Notes: generated by a model not told the origin, from the letters alone. Positions 32,871 through 45,454 are shown, counted from the stretch's first letter. The stretch is 64,000 nucleotides of DNA from Icerya purchasi (GCA_039619475.1 CM077115.1:517038815-517102814); one strand, 5' to 3'. Numbers and translations: made by a program.

Positions 32871-35689
32871 CCTCCTCGAACCGCCATTGAAAATGCGCTT
32901 ATTTAAAAAATTTGACTTGAAAAAATCGACTTATTCTAACTTTTTTTAAATAATACTTCGCCCGCGAATTTATTAAAAATAATTATCTTAGATATATGAA
33001 GAATTTTTAAAATCGCATACGCGCTTAAAGATAGACATACTTAGCCGAAAAGCGTGGCAAACACTGAATTTTCAAAATATCATCTAACGAAAATTAATTT
33101 TAATTTTATACGGACATACACCGTTTACCGCTGTTTAATGAGCAAAATGTTTTCCATGTTAACATTTTATGTTGAAAAAGTTGGTATTTTTTTCACTGTA
33201 ATAAAGATTATTACCTATTTCATTATTAACGAAATCAGAGTTTCTCTGAAATCTCTGAATATCAATAAGGTGGTGGTAATATTTTGTGTGTTTCGAATTA
33301 GTTGTTAGTTTTATAAAGAAAATTAGTATGTGTCATTTTGTGAAAAGGATTTTATTCATTTTTAATCGAAGAAATAATTTGAAAACTTTCAGAAAAGCCC
33401 TAAAAAATTATTCCACTTTTATCTTTTTAAATTGGATTAATTATTTTTGATCTTAAATAAAACTCGCACCGCATTCTACATTTATATCACTTTCTTTCAA
33501 TACGTATTTTTCTTATTTTACATACTATCTGTTATTATTAATATAATTATTACTTTTTTTTTTACCGTCTTATTTACTTAATATTCAACATGTATTGTTT
33601 TAATAAAAATTCTGTATTTTTTAAAGTTATCCGATATATTATTACATTCTGAATTATGCCTTTAATTTAATTTCCGATACTTGGGAATTATTTGTTTATC
33701 TAAATGTAGTTTTAAGAGAACAGCGATGTAAAGTTTTTCGCGAAATTTTACGATTAATAAAAATATGTCGAATTTTGTATAATTTCTTTTTATATTAATC
33801 TTAAAAGAGACTACATTTAATCAAAAAAATTTAACAAAATCATATGTGACCAGCACTTATTTGTCTTTTTTTTTAGTTGTTATTACAAAATTCGACTTAC
33901 ACTTTCCACGAACTTCCACTGAGGAGAGTATATACTTGAATTAATCAAGGGGAGCCATCGCGTAAACAATAATTCGGGTTAATCCATAATGGAGAAACAC
34001 TTTTTATATTACAATAATTATAATTTATTTCTGGCGTTTGATTTTCTTTGAAGTTTACCTTTTAAATTATATTTTAATCAACCGGATATTTCGATAAATT
34101 TTAGCTTTGGCGCAGTGTCTGTTGAAAAATGAAGTTAGTTTCACGTGGGATTATTGCTAGTTGAACGCTCATCACACGTATATATTAAAATTATCGAGTA
34201 ATGGAATATTATTATAGAAACAATGGTATAAAAAAAAAAAAAAAAAACGGTAACAACTGTGATTGTTGCAAAATAAAGTACATGCATTGCATTAACGATA
34301 ATTAATTCGTCACATAATTTACATGTTCTTTCCTGTAATAACAGTAGTGTTATCTTTTCTTCTTTCTCGTAGGGGGTTTTTAAAGACATTAGGAACTAGG
34401 AGAAAGGGAAAAAAATTAAATGAGTTTTTTACGCGATGAGAGAAAAAGGGCTCCTCGGTATGACTGAAGAAAAGGAGGATGACCGTTAGTAAAAAAAAAA
34501 AAGGAAGGAACAACGCTTGGCAGATGACAGCGTGTATAAAAAGGGGAATAGGAATGTTGCGGAGAACCGAATGATGCAGCTATAAATATGAGAAGTGGAA
34601 AAGCGATAAGAAAGACAGTGTGCTTGTAGAAGGATTATTACTAGGGAGAGTTAGAAAGAAACCCCGGAAACCAAGAGAAATATTACCCGGTGTTTGGTTC
34701 TCAATCTAGATTAGCACATCTCAGGCTTAGGTGACGCTAGAACAACCTCGAAGCGGGGGTGGAAAAAAGTAACGCGAGTACTAGGAGTATTAGGAGAAAC
34801 GTTCAGCAAATGATCAGCATGAAACACGTACAAAAAGAAAAGTTGAATGGCGAAGGTAAATTAGATAAAAGAGTGAAATGTAAAAAAATTGATGAGGTTG
34901 TAGAGGGGGAATGTTTTGCAAAAAGAAAAGTTGAAGAATCAGTAGATATCAGATGTCGAGAGAGTACTCTAACTTCGTAATTGAGGAACGAGCAGTAGCA
35001 GAGCAAAGTGTGTGATTCAAAATGTTAATAAATCCGCCGGTAGACGAAACAAAAAGAAAAAATTCTTTCGATGCCAGAGAGCGTCCAGTATCTGTAAAAA
35101 AAAAAAATTTGGACAGAATGCCGAAGTGGAAACGATCATGAATTCAGCTGTTCTTCCTGTCAATTGATTTTTTACAACTATCTCTCGTCGAAACCTACAC
35201 ACACTCTTTAGGCGTGCTCTTCAATCGATAATAAAAAAAAAAAAAAAAAGATTGAACGATTTTAATAGATATGATTTCAAAAACATAATGAACCAGGACC
35301 GTTTATGGTGGCGGCAATACTATTTTCAGAATTTTCAACTATATCACACATAATGCTTAAAAACAAATATATGTATGTATAAAAAAAGAAAAAAGAAAAA
35401 CTTTTACAAAAAATAGATATTATTCCGAGCACTATTTCGACAATCGCGCAATTAGAATGGGTAAACACTAGACGCGGCGAAATAATGGTAGCTTATAACA
35501 ATTTCCTAGACTTACATATATTATGTCTGAACTTTATAAGAAATGATCTCAGTTACAAAAACATAATATATATATATGTATTTGTCACTCCTTAAATTCA
35601 ATTTCGCATTTTAACATTTAGTGATTGTATACAGAATTTTCGATTAATAACACTTTATAGGATGATTCCAGTGCAACGCTGTTTAATTC
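32871..35689. other. AT-rich non-coding interval
   Basis: Nothing convincing. At 33,700-33,820 AAATGTAGTTTTAAGAGA and a partly inverted copy may mark a decayed MITE. From 34,400 to 35,100 the plus strand is purine-rich with a K/E-rich frame (34,759-34,980, non-ATG start) of unknown nature. A-runs occur at about 34,231-34,247 and 35,232-35,249. Confidence 0.4.
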
Positions 35690-36962
35690 ATGGGGAATTT
35701 TGACTCGTAAAAGTACGCTTCGCGCGCGTTAACCGGAGAATGAGGGGGGTGAGGGCAAATTTGATAAGCTCAGGGGCGCAATAAAGGGGCGACACGTTTT
35801 ATTAATTTCGACGCCGGTAAGCAAGTTCGAATTTTCCAACGACATTCGTCGGACACACAGAGTTTCGCGTTGAAAATTCGCGAGCGTCCGAGGATGTAGG
35901 TCGCGGCCAGGGCGATCGGCAGGGTACGGTTAGGCGCGCGTCGGAGAGTTGGAAAATCGAATTAGTCTCGGGCATTAGTTTGACGGTGTGTCGACGCGCT
36001 GGTATATCATTACCGGCCCCGCTGCGGGTTTGGGGGGTGGCGGTAGGGGAGGCGGTGGTTCTCAGGTATGTGTGAACGGTAGGCCTGGCGGGGCATCGGG
36101 AGGCCAGATTAGTCGGCCAGCGAACAATGCGCGCTCAACCGCCCGTTATACATTGTGTACGCGCGCTGAATTCGGAATTGCGCGCCACTGGTGCAGACGC
36201 GGCGGCGACGAACAAAGGTACACGCCGTTTTTCCTCGAAGGGGGGCATCGATGAGGACACAGATCTGATTGGTCGGCAGAACAACGGGAGGCGTGGCCAG
36301 GGCGCGATTGATTTCTTTTTATTCGGTTCCCTGTCGCTTTTATTCGGCCGCCTAGCCGCCAGGAAAGCCCTGCGTCGTTCGTGACCCGTCCTGCCGCCCC
36401 CCCGTAATTTTTGTTCGTGTCGCGCGGCGCCTGCCCATTCGCGGACGCGCGCTTCGCGGCCCGCGCCAGAACTTTATCGTCGAGAATACACACGGTGTGC
36501 AGTGTTTGCCGCGCGCGCGTTCTCGTCCGTCACCAGCTTTCGTGCGAGCTCGAATTTTATTTTACACTTTGCGATTTTAAGGGGGTACAAAAAGAAAACC
36601 GACAAAAAAAAAAACCCGAAAAAAACCCGCCAAAACGTAACACATAAAACGACAAAAGTAATTTTTTTCGTTCTCGGTGTGTGGGTTTTTTCTTGGGCAC
36701 CTCTGCCCCCTCCCCCGCCGCTAAACGTCTAATTATCATCCGCTCATCAGTAGTGTTGTCGCGTTGTTTATATATTATCGGTACGAAAAGCTCGTGTGCG
36801 TCTCGACGGTACGATAAATAAATAGCGAAATAATCAATCGCGGTGCCCTCGAAGCGAAAATGCAACCGAATTGCGAAATAAGCATCGCGAAGTTCGTCGG
36901 GAAAAATTGCGAACTGTAGCGACTTGCACGTGCGAGCCTATTTATGCCATTCGGAGCATACC
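35690..36962 (+). promoter_or_regulatory. CpG-rich promoter/5' UTR region of the 37 kb exon
   Basis: This is the most GC- and CpG-rich stretch of the window, ending at the putative first coding exon. It contains donor-like sites CCG/GTAAGC (about 35,817) and CAG/GTATGT (about 36,064) that could belong to non-coding 5' exons. An initiator-like TCAGT lies at about 36,748, 215 bp before the ATG. A 19-codon upstream ORF (36,860-36,919) and another upstream ATG (36,944) suggest translational control of the main start. The exact start site is unknown. Confidence 0.45.
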
Positions 36963-37079
36963 ATGTACGATTGTGGCGTTTACCCGCCGCCGACCTATTT
37001 CATCAATCAGCCGCCCGAACACCAACACCAACCAGCTTCCTTATGGCATTCATCCTCCACTTCGTACTACGAGAACAAG
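36963..37079 (+). CDS. Putative first coding exon (39 codons), product not identified
   Basis: ATG with A at -3 starts a frame encoding M-Y-D-C-G-V-Y-P-P-P-T-Y-F, then an H/Q/P/S/Y-rich stretch (P-E-H-Q-H-Q-P-A-S), ending S-Y-Y-E-N-K at AAG/GTTAGT, a good donor, phase 0. About 63% of third positions are G or C in an AT-rich window. The composition recalls the disordered N-terminus of a transcription factor or RNA-binding protein, but I cannot name one. Without splicing, the frame stays open to 37,343 only by reading a poly-Phe tract, which is unlikely to be real. It sits at the end of the CpG-rich region, as a first exon should. Confidence 0.5.
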
Positions 37080-37300
37080 GTTAGTATATGCGGACGGCCA
37101 CACTCGCTTAATTTTTCCCTTTTTTTTTTTTTTTTGAGAGAGAGATATGCGAATTTTTTTCCACCTTGTACCCCCCTTCTAGCATTTACTGCACAGTCTT
37201 TTGTTTACCATGTTTTTTGCCTCATCTCGCGTCAAGTGAAATACGCAAGCAGCATAAAATATGTTGATATCATTTTTTTTCTCTTTTCGCCTGAGCTTAG

Positions 37301-37390
37301 ATTTCCTCGGTCCGAAATTTCAACAGCTTCAATCAGCGCCTAAGTTATCCGATTCGCAATCAAGGGTCGTCGCTGCATCGCGCTCGCAAG
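37301..37390 (+). CDS. Possible second coding exon (30 codons)
   Basis: After a 221-bp GT-AG gap with a pyrimidine tract ending CTTAG, a 90-bp segment stays open in the phase set by the first exon. It reads I-S-S-V-R-N-F-N-S-F-N and ends H-R-A-R-K at AAG/GTTTGT, again phase 0. The frame shifted by one is also open and Q/S-rich, so the frame is not certain. Confidence 0.25.
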
Positions 37391-40300
37391 GTTTGTTGCC
37401 TGCCCCAACTTTCATTTCATCATATTTTCAATACCATTCGAACACAGTGTGAGATATTCAATGTCCTCCCCCAAAGGGGGGCCACTACTTTTGAAGGTTT
37501 TTTCATCAGTCTCCTCTTCCTCGTCGTCACCCTTGTTTATAGCTAGATCTCGAGTTTAAAATACTACTTTACCAGTCGATGTCTGCTGCTTGGGGAACAG
37601 ATGAAACGGTAAAAGTTTTAATGGTGAAGTTGTGTATGTTTTTTTTTGATTTGCGAGATAAGTAATCGCTTTCAAACATGTTTTCGTTATACAGAAACAC
37701 GGTGCTCTTTAATAATACTTTAACGATGCTTTAAAAATGCTGTAATATTGTTTTGTTTTTGCTTTTTTTTTGTTTTGACCAACACCAGCTGATGACTTTA
37801 CCAGTCCCAGTATTTCATTATTAGGTTAAGACAGAGTAATTCGGCTCTTGTTAGCGAACGTTCTCGCTTTTATATTCCAAAATCTTAGTGTTCTTGCTGT
37901 TCCGACTCCTTACAATCCTTTTTATAGGTCCTTCCCGTCTCCAGCAATAATTTCCGTACTTCAGTCCTTTGCTTTTTTCCAATTCCTATCGCCTCAGGAT
38001 CTAATTTCCTAACACTTATACAATCAAGTGTTTCGGTCAAAGCCAAGGGCGAGCTAAAAAAAATTAAACTGTACATTTCTGTAGTTAGAAAAAATGGTGT
38101 TGTAGGAATGATAAACCCCCCCCCCCCCCCGGAGATAGTCAAAGCAGGATAGTTCTATATAATAGTAATCGAATAAAATTATATACTCGTATTTCATCAG
38201 TCCAGAATCGGAAGAATTTAATTAAAGAAAATTTTTTTAAAAAACTGTCACCGCTTCTGTCGATTTTACAGCAAAAAAGAGCCGCAAAAGTTCTCTTTTT
38301 TTTTTTTTTTTTTCGTCGGTTTAGTTTAGATGGAAAAGTTGAACTATAACAAAATTTTCTAGTATTTTCAGAATTGTGCGTCCTTTTTTATGAAAAAAAA
38401 GAAAATTTTCCTTACGGTTTAGATTAGAGAAGCTGTTATTAATACCTAAAATTAAAATGGCGTTAACTTCAATCTTTTTTTCATATCATGTTGTTCACTT
38501 ATGCAAGCTCGATGATTTATGGACACACAGACCATTTGTCTCCAGTTCTTTTCTGTTGCTTTCGAAATAATGACTCCTCGGATTGTTAAGCGTGTGAGTC
38601 TTTCATCTGATGATGCGATCGAAGAACATTCGTAAATGGTGTTTAGTGGTTTTCCTTTCCATATTGTCTCGATAATTACTTCCATCTCGCGGCGTGTCTG
38701 ACATTTGGTGCCAGCACACCACCGCATTTCAAATATTCCGGTACGTGTTTATGATCGCTTTTTTGGTGCATATCCAAAAATTAAGAACATTGGGAGGTGT
38801 GTACTAAGTTTTAACCTCCTTATAACACAGCTTGTGTCGATGCGCCAAATTTTTATCAGCTGTATCAGCGGCCAGGTTACGAAATATTTTTATACTTCAT
38901 TTTCAATCTGACTCTTATTTTACATATCATATATATATATACATATATACAGAGAACATTTGATTCATATTCGAAATAAGGATTTTTTCAATCAATAATT
39001 GTGATAAAATCCTTAAAATTTTACGCTGTATTTTCTGTATTGTCTGTCGAATAATCTGACATTTTTCATTCGGTCAGGATCCGTTATTATACATTATTCT
39101 CGCATTAAAGATTATAGACTTCGTCAACGGAAGGCATTGTTGTTGGAGAATCTGAACTGGCTAATTTATCGGCTACTGCACATCTTATGTTCTAACTAAC
39201 ATAAAAACTACAAAATGTATAGCACCATTCTGATATCCAGCCTAACTTTTTTCCAAACAAACTTCACACCGTTAATCGCGTCTTACATTTCGAACCTTTT
39301 TTATCATTCTCGCATCTCTATGCATTTTTCTTTCTACACTCTGCTTCCAGTAGTCAGTCTACCAGAGGAGCAGTCAGTTTATTCAAAAACTATCCCCGCT
39401 CTAATTTTCTGTCTCCCCGATGCGGTTACACTCAGATCCCTTTCCAATTCCAACTATTACTGTAAAAGCTCCATTCTTTTCTAAAGTTGTGTATCATTTT
39501 CTTTTTTTCCCTTACATTTTTCTATCTATGCTATTTAAAGTTTTAATTACATACGCATTATCTCTTGCTTTCCGGGCTCCACACTTTTCTCTACATTCTA
39601 ATAACTCGTATTGTCTTTAATTTCTTTTCCGAATTTTTAACTATCCTCATTTGCTGAAATAGTCCCAAGCTATATTTTATCTCCCTCTGCTCAGATGGTT
39701 CGTATCTTTCACCTTTTTTTTTTTTTTTTTTTTCTAATGAATACCACATTTCTGTGTAATTTGTACGTGCATCAGATACAAAAAAAAAAAACTACTTATA
39801 CTTTTAATGTTGTCTTTTAATATGGTACTACTTGTTTGTGCATTATTCTGAAAAAATCACTAGACCTTGGTTTTGTGTCGAAATAGTTTTGTATCGAAAC
39901 ACTTGCGGGTACCGTATTTATAAGATTTTTTTTTTTTTGTTCAGTGTGTACTACTGAAATATCCAGTTATCACCTCCTCGAATATTTTAAATTATCTGGA
40001 GAAAATTACAAACGGGCAAAAAATTCTGCTCAACCGATATTTTCAAATCTTTTTTAAGTAAAAAATTAATTTACTCGATATGTCCTTTTAACACGTTGAT
40101 TTATGATAATTATAGACGCGGTCATGTCTAAAAAGTTACCGATAAAACCCGGAATTCGTTCGTTAGGCGCAAAGTACAAAAGTCGATACGTGAGAACATT
40201 AAAAATCACGAAAGAATAGGTTGAAAAATAGAGCGAACTATGTGTATTTCTTTTGTGACTCCCAAGATTTCTATTCTTGGAACGTTATCTATTATCTACG

Positions 40301-41105
40301 GCTGGTATTTCTTTTTGTGCCTACGTTTAAGTCGATAAATCGAACACAATCTCAACAACAATATTTCCGTATAATTTTAGTTTAACAATATAGTATTACT
40401 TCTGTTTATTCATTAATTTCAACGGAACATTAATTGACTTTGAAACGAAAATTTCACACACATACGACATCATAGACACTAGCGAGTTTACGAAAATGCA
40501 CTAATTCGAACACATCGGCCGACGACGAATTCTATATCAATGATAAACAACAATTTTATTTGTTATATATTTACCGGAATCCGCTCCTCCATATACGTGG
40601 AATTCGAGTGATGATGAAAACAAAATCTTGAGCGCAGAATTTGATGTCGAAGTTAATTTAAGCCGATTTTAAATGAATTTACCGCTACGCTGTCCTGTCG
40701 GCGAACGCTAGCTCCAATTACATTTATACGTACCGGTAAAAGTATTATTACACGAGTAGGAGGAAAGATAAAATTAAATTTATATCAAAAAATTAACTTT
40801 TAGTTTAATGTGAACAATTACTACAGTTATGGATTTTTTTGATTTGTTATTTTTAAAATAAATTGCGGGTCTCAAAGTATGCTTCCCATTGCACGAGTGT
40901 CCGATACTCTTACTATCGTTTATTCAAATCAAAAGAATTACAATCTATTCTTGATTATTATATAAATGATCTAAATTTATATCTGTCTAAGTAAATATTC
41001 ATACGCAATATAAATAAACATCTGTATTACATATAGGTAGTTTAGTGTATTCGAAGTATCGAATACGTGATCTTTTTTTTTTTTATTTTATTTTATTTAT
41101 TTTTT
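37391..41105. other. AT-rich non-coding interval
   Basis: It includes a C16 run (about 38,115-38,130), T-runs (38,299-38,314; 39,714-39,733) and pyrimidine-rich DNA at 39,200-39,700 that might be a very old LINE tail. A 91-codon minus ATG frame (38,727-38,452) is unrecognised. No gene is supported. It may be intron of the 37 kb gene. Confidence 0.4.
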
Positions 41106-41109
41106 TTTG

Positions 41110-41650
41110 GCACATCAACGCAGGGCATTTATCCGACGCAAAGAACTAGCAGAATGATGAAGCGTAGGAATTTGAAAGTTATTAGAAATAAAAGAAATGA
41201 AGGTAGCCCCAATACAAGAACAACAGAAGAAAATGGAAGAGCAAGAATGTAGTAGGTACAGTAAGGAGTCGGGAGGCCAAGGCTAGGCAAATTGGAATAA
41301 AGAATTGCGCGTTCCGAGGAAATAGAAGAGCATTCGAATAGGCGTGAAGGGGGTTGTAGAGCAAGTTAAAAGGAGTAGGCTTGGAGAAAAGAGACGGATA
41401 GAGATCATTCCAAAAGTTTACTGCAGCTAGACATGCCAAAGAGTCGGTAAGATCGTTACCAACGATGCCGCAGTGTCCTGGGATCCAGAGCAGGTCAATT
41501 AGGATAGACCGGAAAATTAATAAATTATAAATTAAAAAACGAATATAAAGAATAATAGGATCTGACCAGGGTTTAGGGAAGGGCGACGAGATGGCTAATA
41601 AAACGATTTTCGCCACCTGAAGGATAAGTGTAGAATGTGTTGCTTTGGTT
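41110..41650 (-). mobile_element. RNase H fragment of an I/LOA-like LINE
   Basis: The minus frame 41,616-41,182 contains I-D-L-L-W-I-P-G-H-C-G-I-V-G-N-D-L-T-D-S (about 41,500-41,440), the RNase H block with the catalytic His and last Asp. It then runs through a decayed linker to L-F-P-R-N-A-Q-F-F-I-P-I, where the R-L-R-F-G tail would be. The frame is open over 144 codons, unusual among the RNase H copies here. The sequence differs from the 19 kb copy (W-I-P-G-H-C-G versus R-I-P-G-H-P-G), so it is a diverged copy or a sister family. RT is absent. Confidence 0.75.
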
Positions 41651-42001
41651 TTTTGTTATTTCCCCGGGGTGGCAATTTTATGTTATTGCTATTAAATTTT
41701 AGTTTTCTACAATAGTACATATTGCGAGACATTTCACTGTATTCCTTCCACCAAGTTGATCTAAAGTCGTTTTAGTATAAGTTTCAAACGCTTTTTCTGT
41801 ATTTTTCCTATTTTATTGATTTCTGTTTTCTATGTACCCATATTTGAATTTCATATAAAATTCTAGACATTATTATTGCTTTATAGCGTATGCGTGGTGT
41901 TCCATATGATAATACCTGTTTTATTTTGTATAAAGCTGGGGAATTGTCTGTTTTATTTTTGAATTTAAACTTTGGATGTGTTTTTTCCAGTTCAAGAATT
42001 T

Positions 42002-42046
<45 letters not shown>

Positions 42047-42594
42047 CAAATATATATTTCTAGGTATTTAACCTTTTTTACGTTCTCTAAAGGTGGACAC
42101 ATAAACATGAATGAGTGTTGTTCGTTTCATGGAGTTCATGTAAGCAATCGTTATTATGGAGGATGATTCGCGGGTCGAGTATTTTATGTTTCATGCTGTT
42201 CCGAATAAGTAATAATTTAGGTTTATACTTAAGTAATAAAAATCAGAACATTGCGGAATTTGAACTAAAAGTGTCCTACTATCTACTCTACCCATGAATA
42301 TTCGTCTGAAACAGGTCGCAAAATATCTTTCAGCCGGTGATAGTACCATCAAGATGATTATCTCGTAGGCCGCACTTCGGCTTTGCCGTTTTATCAATTA
42401 CTATTATTATTGTTATTTCTACTACCTGTGTATGTGTGTGTGTGTGTGTGTGGATCACGGCAATATCCATGAATAGAATTGGATCAGCAATGTCGTCAAA
42501 AGATTAAAGATAGATGGGAAAGTAGTGATTAAGATGGAAAGATGATTTAAGAAAATTTTCAAACAATTTAGGTGTAATACGAGGCAGTTGTCCT
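41651..42594. other. Non-coding stretch with microsatellites
   Basis: (TA)n at about 42,006-42,041 and (GT)n at about 42,430-42,451. No gene is recognised. Confidence 0.5.
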
Positions 42595-42608
42595 AAACTG
42601 CAGAAGGT
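42595..42608 (+). repeat. Left target-site duplication of the R1-like element
   Basis: AAACTGCAGAAGGT, identical to 45,455-45,468. Fourteen bases is the length typical of R1-clade insertions. Confidence 0.95.
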
Positions 42609-45454
42609 TCCGCCTTCACAAGATCTAACTAACTTCTTAGATTTGTTATCGCAATTTATTACTTTCCACCAGAAGAAATCGATTATCTTATGCGGTGACT
42701 TTAATGTCCGAAATAAGATCTGGGACAGTCGGGCTTTTCACTCGAGAAGATCTAACATTTTTGAACAATTTATTCTTAGTAATAATCTTTTTGTCGCCAA
42801 TGAACGAGATGAAATTACTTTTTCTAACGCCAATGGTTTCAGCGTTATTGACTTGACTTTGATCCACGGTCGACCTAACGTAATCAGTGACTGGAAGGTA
42901 GATAATAAAGCAATTTATTCAGACCACAGTCCGATTCAGTTTAAATTATCAGTAAAAATGAATATTACTAATAGCTTAACGCATCGCACTATAAATTATA
43001 AGAAATTCAATAAAATCGTTGTAGAACATTCGCACTTAAACTACGATTTTAAAACTGCTAATGATTCCCACCAATTGAAAATAATGTTAGAAAATTTCCG
43101 TAACACACTTCATGATACTATTAGTAGCAGCACTGAAACGATTCAATTAAATAGGAATTCGTGGTGGAATATTAATTTAGAGATTTTACGAATAATTCTA
43201 AGGAAATTGCGCAAACGGGTTCAACGCTCACACAAGCGGGGAGCTAATGATCACAATGCGCGCCTGGTTATGAATTTGGTACAAAAAATTTTTAATAAAG
43301 AAATGCGAAACGCGAAAACCAAAAATTGGAAAAAATTTTGTTCCGATTCGAAACTATGGGGCCTTCCTTACAAGACTATTTTCAAAAATAAACGCCAGTT
43401 ACAGATTCCTTCGTATTTTTTAGACCAGAATAATCAAAAAATTTTCGAGAAGGATTCAAAGATAAAGGCTCTTCTTGATCATTTTTATCAAGTAAACTCA
43501 AACACAAATGGGGACGAAACCTTCCCATACAAGTTGCAAGAATTCCAGAGATTTAACCTTAGCGGCTTTAGTTTTAACAGCGAACTATTTATTTCCAAAG
43601 CGGAAATTAAGGATATTCTTCGCCGGACTAAAAATAAAGCTCCTGGCTTAGACCAGCTGACGAATAAATGTTTGAAGATCTTGAATTTCCACTATCCTAA
43701 TTTACTTCAGAGCTTATTCATCGCTCTGTTGAGGTTCGGAGTCTTCCCGGAAGCCTGGCGAGCAGGAAGGACAGTTTTTGTCCTAAAACCCGGACGTAGT
43801 CCTAGTCTTCCATCTTCGTACAGACCGATTGTCTTGTTAAGCGCTTTAGCCAAGGTGTTTGAATATGTTTTGTTGAATCGTATACTGCCGGTTTTACCTC
43901 ACGATGACCGGCAATTTGGATTTACTAAGTCCCGTTCCACGGCAACGCTTTTTGGCGAATTATCCAAGCAAATTGAGCGTGCGTTAAGTAAAAAGACTGC
44001 GATCGGCTTGCTGACGTTGGATATTAAAGGCGCCTTTGATAACTGTTCGTGGCCAGTTTTATTCCACAAAATTAGAGCACTCAGGCTCGATTATAGAATA
44101 ATCTCAATTTTAAGACAATACTTAGATTCCAGAACTATTCAATTTATTTACGAACATCAAACATATTTTCGAAATGTTACTCGCGGATGCCCGCAAGGAT
44201 CGATTTTGGGCCCGATTTTTTGGAATTTGTATATTTCAGACTTATCGTTGATGGAGTTCCCGTCGGCAGTAACCAGATATTTCTATGCAGATGATCTAGC
44301 ATTCGCGGTCAGTTCTAACCATCGTCCCTCCATTTGTAAATACTTCAAGATTACAATCAACAATATTTTAACCTATATGGAAAAACATCTTCTACAGTTG
44401 GACGAAAACAAGACTAATTTATTAATCATGAACAGGAAACGAAAAAGGGACTACTACAATTCGCTACATCTCTCTATACCGAACTTTAAAATGAATATCG
44501 TCGAATCACTGAAATATCTTGGTATTACATTAGACTGTCGCTACAGTTTTAATCAACATTTCAAAAATTTGTCCAGTAAAGCTACAACGGTTCTAAATAA
44601 ATTGCACTCCGTGTCTGGACGCACGTATGGGATGAGCACTAAACACCGTTTAATAATTTATAATATGCTAGTTGTTCCATTATTCACGTACTGCGTATTT
44701 ATGTTTGAAGAGGCTTTAAAGCGTAAAAGCATTCAGGAAGTACTAGTTAAATCCCAAAGGAAATTTCTTTTGTTTATTCTCCGCGCGCATAGAACTACTT
44801 CCGGTGATGCGTTGCGAACAATAGCAGGACAATTGCCACTGCATTCCGTATTGCAGCATAAAATCTTGTATTTCAAAGGGTTAAATAATCTCAATATGGA
44901 GTTGGATCTAAACAATAGATTTATTGAAATGCAAAATAGCTGGAACAATAGCTCAACTGGAAGATTAACATTTAGTTTTGTCCCCGAGGTTAAAACCAAT
45001 CCAATCAAAATTAATACATAATATTAATACGTATGTGACGCAATTTCTCACTGGACATGGTAGATTTCAAAGTTATCTGCACCGTTTCCATCTAGCAGAC
45101 ACCGATTTGTGTTCCTGTGGAGATGCTCCTGAAACTGTCACCCATATCGTTAATGAGTGCGCCAAATGGAAATTCTTGTTTAAAGACGTAAATTGTTTTG
45201 CATTAAACAACGATAATTTATCAAAATTCCTGCACGCGGCGAATTTTATCATGGCTTCCAAATATTCGGATCTTGAAGATTTTTCATTTAATATATAATT
45301 TTATTTTAATTTTTATATCGGTTAATTTTTGTCTTTTTCATTTTCTTTTTATTGTTTCCAATCCATGAGGTGTTCATTCAACTGAGATACTCATGGCTAT
45401 GTTTCAATTACTATGTATTTATGTTATTATTCACCAATAAATAAATAAACACAC
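42609..45454 (+). mobile_element. 5'-truncated R1-clade LINE, nearly intact
   Basis: The element is bounded by perfect 14-bp duplications. It starts inside the endonuclease, in frame with P-P-S-Q-D-L-T-N-F, so roughly the first 120-150 residues of ORF2 and all of ORF1 are missing, as in incomplete target-primed reverse transcription. It ends with a 3' UTR and a tail of AATAAATAAATAAACACAC rather than poly(A). The target is not 28S rDNA. One frameshift is the only clear lesion, so this is the youngest-looking large insertion in the window. Confidence 0.93.
42610..45298 (+). pseudogene. R1-like ORF2: endonuclease C-terminus, reverse transcriptase, zinc-knuckle tail
   Basis: Counting from the TTG at 42,643: endonuclease motifs G-D-F-N (18-21) and S-D-H-S-P-I (93-98). 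RT motifs are K-A-P-G-L-D (about 340), S-Y-R-P-I, Q-F-G-F-T, L-D-I-K-G-A-F-D (459-466), G-C-P-Q-G-S-I-L-G-P (from 515) and the catalytic Y-A-D-D (548-551). A thumb with K-Y-L-G-I-x-L-D follows. The frame stops at 45,021. The +1-shifted frame continues from about 44,980 with F-L-T-G-H-G-R-F and C-S-C-G ... H-I-V-N-E-C, the CCHC-like tail, ending at 45,298. The L-D-I-K-G-A-F-D and G-C-P-Q-G-S words and the tail favour R1 over Jockey. Function is lost through the missing 5' end and the shift at 44,980-45,020. Confidence 0.9.

Noticed and set aside
35988..36493. Gly/Arg-rich frames on both strands in the CpG-rich region
   Set aside because: Non-ATG starts and GC-driven composition with no domain, probably promoter or 5' UTR.
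36944..37082. Overlapping ATG frame (M-P-F-G-A-Y) through the 37 kb exon
   Set aside because: Its stop falls at the donor, and composition and codon bias favour the frame starting at 36,963. It is better read as a possible uORF.
42191..42397. 68-codon minus-strand frame upstream of the R1-like element
   Set aside because: No recognisable protein features and many similar chance frames in AT-rich DNA.
44733..45008. Minus-strand frame opposite the R1-like ORF
   Set aside because: Shadow of the well supported plus-strand RT thumb.
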